A stretch of 9,342 nt of DNA, taken from Caryophanales bacterium UBA3210 (lineage in GTDB: Bacteria > Bacillota_I > Bacilli_A > RFN20 > CAG-449). Made by a program: the position numbers and the translations under genes. The DNA is taken from the NCBI GenBank assembly GCA_002363635.1, contig DEWM01000010.1, positions 1 through 9,342 on the forward strand, in the 5' to 3' direction. The first letter of the stretch is position 1, and the number at the start of each line of letters is the position of its first letter. The notes below the pieces were generated by a model that was not told the DNA's origin, did not search any database, and saw nothing but the letters and a program-made list of their open reading frames with translations. Below, piece by piece: positions 6,730 to 9,342 of the stretch.

Positions 6730-6757
6730 TTGACATTCTACAATAAAGTGGTATTAT
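6730..6757 (+). promoter_or_regulatory. Predicted upstream promoter of the ybeY operon
   Basis: A consensus -35 TTGACA (6730-6735) begins directly after the stop codon of the C39 gene. With a 16-nt spacer it is followed by TATTAT (6752-6757), 5 of 6 against TATAAT. Transcription would start near 6764, at the foot of the hairpin that follows, giving a leader of about 65 nt. Confidence 0.65.
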
Positions 6758-6763
6758 TTAATT

Positions 6764-6797
6764 CCGTCTCTATCATTTTAATGATAGTTAAAAACGG
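6764..6797 (+). promoter_or_regulatory. Hairpin or palindrome between the two ybeY promoters
   Basis: CTATCAT (6770-6776) and ATGATAG (6781-6787) form a perfect 7-bp inverted repeat around TTTA. CCGT (6764-6767) and ACGG (6794-6797) can close an outer stem. As RNA it would be a 5'-terminal stem-loop on transcripts from the upstream promoter. As DNA it could be an operator over the -35 area of the downstream promoter. There is no T-run after it, so it is not a terminator for the C39 gene. Confidence 0.5.
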
Positions 6798-6800
6798 ATG

Positions 6801-6809
6801 TGGTATAAT
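6801..6809 (+). promoter_or_regulatory. Predicted downstream (extended -10) promoter of the ybeY operon
   Basis: TGGTATAAT is a perfect extended -10 (TGnTATAAT) with TATAAT at 6804-6809. No good -35 is visible at 16-18 nt, which an extended -10 can tolerate. Transcription would begin near 6816, right at the GAGG SD (6816-6819) of ybeY, so the transcript would have almost no leader before the SD. Confidence 0.6.
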
Positions 6810-6828
6810 ATTGCCGAGGTTAGAAAAT

Positions 6829-7302
6829 ATGGAAATTGAAATGACTTTTACAAACGAAACAAATGAAGAAACTTATGATGAAGAGTACTTTACTCACATT
6901 GCAGAAGTTATCTTTGAACATCTACATTTAGATGACTATTTTATCGTTGAATTAAACTTAGTTAGCTTAGAAAAGATTCACGAAATTAATAGAGATTATC
7001 GTAATGTTGATCGTCCAACAGACGTTATTTCATTTGCGTTTGAAGATGATGAAAAAGAAGCTGAAATTGTTAGAGAAGCAGGAATGCCTCGTGATTTAGG
7101 CGAAATTTTTATCTGTGTTGACCGTGCAAAAGAACAAGCTAAAGAATATGGTCATTCATATCAAAGAGAGATTTCATTCTTATTTACTCATGGTATATTA
7201 CACTTACTTGGCTATGATCATATGGAACCAGAAGATGAAAAAGTTATGTTTGGCATCCAAGATGAAATCATGGACAAATTAGGTTTAAAGAGAGGCGAGT
7301 AA
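6829..7302 (+). CDS. ybeY: Endoribonuclease YbeY (rRNA maturation)
   Basis: 157 residues with this start. The family is zinc-dependent and acts in the cytoplasm on 16S rRNA 3'-end maturation and ribosome quality control. The zinc motif HGxxHxxGxDH is present as H121, H125 and H131 (HGILHLLGYDH). The conserved upstream block YRNVDRPTDVISF (57-69) holds Arg58. The length is typical. An in-frame TTG at 6730 would add 33 residues but coincides with a -35 box and a promoter region. ATG 6829 has GAGG 9 nt upstream, whereas ATG 6841 is 21 nt from it. First gene of the ybeY-cdd-era-recO operon; cdd follows after 1 nt. In Bacillus a phoH gene usually precedes ybeY and dgkA follows it. Neither is at those positions here. 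Confidence 0.96.
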   Translation: MEIEMTFTNETNEETYDEEYFTHIAEVIFEHLHLDDYFIVELNLVSLEKIHEINRDYRNVDRPTDVISFAFEDDEKEAEIVREAGMPRDLGEIFICVDRAKEQAKEYGHSYQREISFLFTHGILHLLGYDHMEPEDEKVMFGIQDEIMDKLGLKRGE

Positions 7303-7303
7303 A

Positions 7304-7699
7304 ATGACAGAATTAGAATTATTAGATAAGGCTATTGAAGCTAGAGGATTTTCATATTCACCATATTCTCATTACGCAGTAGGGGCTGCAATTTTAATGA
7401 AAGATGGAAAAGTAGTTTTAGGTGCTAACCAAGAAAACGCAGCATACGGAGACTCTATGTGCGCTGAAAGAGTAGCAATTTTTTCATCAAGAATGATGGG
7501 CTATACTAAAAAAGATATTGTAATGATTGCAATTGCTTCTGATGCAGATGATTTACCTTACCCATGCGGATCATGCCGTCAGGTATTAAGTGAATTATTC
7601 CCATTAGATGGTAAAGTAATCTGTGGCAACTTAAAACATAAAATGGAAGTTAAAACATTAGAAGAATTACTTCCAAATCATTTCATTTTAAAGGACTAA
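7304..7699 (+). CDS. cdd: Cytidine deaminase
   Basis: A 131-residue zinc enzyme of the small tetrameric type that deaminates cytidine and deoxycytidine to uridine and deoxyuridine in pyrimidine salvage. The active site is complete: substrate-binding NQENAAYG (42-49), CAE (C53, catalytic E55) and PCGSCRQ (87-93, zinc ligands C88 and C91). The length is normal. The SD AGAGG (7291-7295) lies in the last codons of ybeY, and only one base separates the ybeY stop from this ATG. era follows 3 nt later. The position between ybeY and era is conserved in Firmicutes. Confidence 0.97.
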   Translation: MTELELLDKAIEARGFSYSPYSHYAVGAAILMKDGKVVLGANQENAAYGDSMCAERVAIFSSRMMGYTKKDIVMIAIASDADDLPYPCGSCRQVLSELFPLDGKVICGNLKHKMEVKTLEELLPNHFILKD

Positions 7700-7702
7700 T
7701 TT

Positions 7703-8605
7703 ATGAAGAGTGGATTTGTATCAATTATTGGTAAAACTAATGCTGGAAAATCAACATTAATTAATTTACTAACTAAGACTAAGATTTCTATTGCAACTAG
7801 TAAGCCTCAAACTACTAGAAATGCTATTCAAGGTGTATATAACGATGAAGATTCTCAAATCGTTTTCATCGATACTCCTGGTATTTTGCATGCTCATCAA
7901 AAATTAGATAGATACATGAATAAACAAGCATTTACTTCATTAAACGGAGTAGACGCAATTATTCTTTTAGTTGATGGAGGAGTACCATTTAATGAAGAAA
8001 AGGATACTGAGCTTAAAAATAGACTTGGTAAATTAGAAGCTCCATTATTCTTAGTTTTCAATAAAATTGATTTAACAAATATCTACTTAATCCAAAATTT
8101 AAAGAAGAAATATCAAGAATTATTCCCAGAAGCAAGAATTATGGAAATTTCTTGTAAGGCACCATTTGGTATTGATGATTTAATTAGAGAAATTAAAAAT
8201 GTCTTACCAGAAGGCGATGCATTCTATCCAGATGATATGAAGAGTGATCATCCATTATCATTCTTAATGGGTGAAATTATTAGAGAAAAAATTCTTTTAA
8301 ATACTAGAGAAGAAGTTCCTCATTCATGTGCAGTTAAGATTGAAAGCGTTGAAAAGAATAATAATGCTTATAACATTACTGCTACTATCGTATGTGAAAG
8401 ACAATCTCAAAAAGTTATTCTTGTCGGTAAGGGTGGGGCAATGATTAAAAAGATTGGCCAACAAGCAAGAAAAGAAATTGAAAAATTAACTGGTCATAAA
8501 GTTAATTTAAATACATTCGTTAAAGTCGAAGAAAAATGGAGAGAATCTGATAACATACTCAGTGAACTTGGCTATTCTGATAAATCAGAAGACGACGAAT
8601 TTTAA
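7703..8605 (+). CDS. era: GTPase Era (16S rRNA-binding ribosome assembly factor)
   Basis: 300 residues, the usual length. Era binds the 3' end of 16S rRNA and checks assembly of the small ribosomal subunit. The GTPase domain has G1 GKTNAGKS (10-17), G2 PQTTR (35-39), G3 DTPG (57-60), G4 NKID (120-123) and G5 SCK (150-152). The C-terminal KH domain carries VGKGGAMIKKIG (241-252), the RNA-binding loop. G1 reads KTNA where most Era proteins have RPNV; the essential GK[ST] is kept. The SD AAGGA (7691-7695) lies within the cdd 3' end. The short acidic tail (SEDDEF) is unremarkable. Its presence with YbeY in one operon groups two factors that act on the same end of 16S rRNA. Confidence 0.97.
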   Translation: MKSGFVSIIGKTNAGKSTLINLLTKTKISIATSKPQTTRNAIQGVYNDEDSQIVFIDTPGILHAHQKLDRYMNKQAFTSLNGVDAIILLVDGGVPFNEEKDTELKNRLGKLEAPLFLVFNKIDLTNIYLIQNLKKKYQELFPEARIMEISCKAPFGIDDLIREIKNVLPEGDAFYPDDMKSDHPLSFLMGEIIREKILLNTREEVPHSCAVKIESVEKNNNAYNITATIVCERQSQKVILVGKGGAMIKKIGQQARKEIEKLTGHKVNLNTFVKVEEKWRESDNILSELGYSDKSEDDEF

Positions 8606-8626
8606 TTAATTAAAGAGGAGAATAAG

Positions 8627-9342
8627 ATGCTTATTCAAACCGAAGGAATTGTTATAAAACAGAATCCATATAAAGAAAAAGATGCAATGATTTCTGTTCT
8701 TACAAAAGACGGAATGGTTTCATTTTTAGCACGTTCTGTTTTATCACTTACTTCAAAGAATAAAAGCGCTTGTCTCCCTTTTTCTTTAGCGGAATTTTCA
8801 CTTAGTTCAAAAGGCGATAAATTGACCTTAACACAGGCGAAATTAGTAAAATCTTATTCTAAGTTTTATGAGTCGTTAGATTTACTAAGTTCCATCAATT
8901 TAATCAGTGAATGCATATGTAAATTTGTCGATGAAGAGAATACATCTTTATATCCATATTTAAAGAACTATTTAGAACTACTTGATAAAGGCTTTGATGA
9001 AGCGACATTAACTACTATTATGCTTGCACAGATAATTAAATATTCAGGCTATTCCTTAGAATATAATGAATGTGTCGAATGTGGGTCTAAAAATAATATT
9101 GTAGGAGTAAGCTTTTCTTTAGGAGGATTTATTTGTTCTAAATGTGTTAATGAATCTTTTATAAAAAAGAGTCAAACATATCTAAAATCATTTAGATACT
9201 CATTTATGCTTCCTGCAGATATGATGGATCATTATGTACTTGATAAAAAGGTTTGTTATCAATTAATTAATGATTTTTGTAATCATTTGTGTAATTCGTT
9301 CGGAATTCACGAAATTAAAGCTTTAGAAATCTATAACACATC
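8627..9342 (+). CDS. recO: DNA repair protein RecO (3' end outside window)
   Basis: Translated by hand from the ATG at 8627: 238 codons are visible with no stop before the edge. RecO helps load RecA on SSB-coated DNA, together with RecR, in recombinational repair. The N-terminal OB-fold signature is present (EGIVIKQNPYKEKDAMISVL, 6-25), then a helical region, then a C-terminal zinc finger with C149 and C152 (CVEC) and C170 and C173 (CSKC). Family members have about 240-260 residues, so little is missing. The SD AGAGGAG (8614-8620) is 6 nt upstream. The gap to era is 21 nt with no terminator. era-recO is a standard Firmicutes neighbourhood. Confidence 0.93.
   Translation, partial: MLIQTEGIVIKQNPYKEKDAMISVLTKDGMVSFLARSVLSLTSKNKSACLPFSLAEFSLSSKGDKLTLTQAKLVKSYSKFYESLDLLSSINLISECICKFVDEENTSLYPYLKNYLELLDKGFDEATLTTIMLAQIIKYSGYSLEYNECVECGSKNNIVGVSFSLGGFICSKCVNESFIKKSQTYLKSFRYSFMLPADMMDHYVLDKKVCYQLINDFCNHLCNSFGIHEIKALEIYNT

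Noticed and set aside
6770..6797. Hairpin as a terminator for the C39 gene
   Set aside because: The stem is AT-rich, is followed by TTAAAAACGG rather than a T-run, and lies downstream of a promoter that would read into it.
6730..6828. TTG start adding 33 residues to YbeY, or a small separate peptide gene
   Set aside because: The TTG is part of a TTGACA -35 box, the stretch carries two promoters, and no SD precedes it. The peptide also lacks a double-glycine leader pattern.
1..9342. CRISPR arrays, tRNA or rRNA genes, insertion sequences, phage genes
   Set aside because: I saw no repeat-spacer pattern, cloverleaf, transposase or phage signature. Gaps without genes are all under 200 bases and are described above.

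Overview
The window comes from an AT-rich, low-GC Gram-positive bacterium of the Bacilli or a related group. The evidence is a Firmicutes-type dnaB-dnaI helicase-loading pair, a ybeY-cdd-era-recO cluster, and strong AGGAGG-type ribosome binding sites. In-frame TGG codons encode Trp, and I see no in-frame TGA within the genes. The standard bacterial code is therefore used, which argues against code-4 mycoplasmas. I cannot name the genus; an uncultured gut or rumen Bacilli lineage would fit, but that is inference.

Layout. Positions 1-3206, minus strand: a glycolytic kinase operon read pfkA (6-phosphofructokinase), pyk (pyruvate kinase), then a ROK-family sugar kinase that runs off the left edge. 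The pyk stop and kinase start share one base (TAATG), so translation of the pair is probably coupled. Positions 3207-3387: a divergent promoter region with one promoter facing each way and a 30-bp-offset direct repeat on the right-hand side. Positions 3388-5517, plus strand: dnaB and dnaI, which load the replicative helicase. Positions 5540-5577: an intrinsic terminator whose 3' arm contains the ribosome binding site of the next gene and whose T-run abuts that gene's ATG. Positions 5578-6729: a membrane protein with an intact C39 cysteine peptidase domain and an ABC-exporter-like membrane domain, but no ATPase domain. Positions 6730-6828: two candidate promoters separated by a hairpin or palindrome. 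Positions 6829-9342: ybeY, cdd, era and recO (cut by the right edge), forming a tight RNA-processing, nucleoside-salvage, ribosome-assembly and recombination operon.

Most of the window is conserved housekeeping sequence. The least ordinary element is the C39-peptidase/TMD protein with no ATPase, sitting as a single-gene island between two core operons behind a terminator that doubles as its translation start region. Also worth a second look are a DnaI that lacks the N-terminal zinc ligands, the sensor-1 Asn and the box VII Arg; a ROK kinase that lacks the CxCGxxGC zinc motif; and a PFK with two altered fructose-6-phosphate-binding residues. Comparisons with known proteins were made from memory of family motifs; no database search was run.
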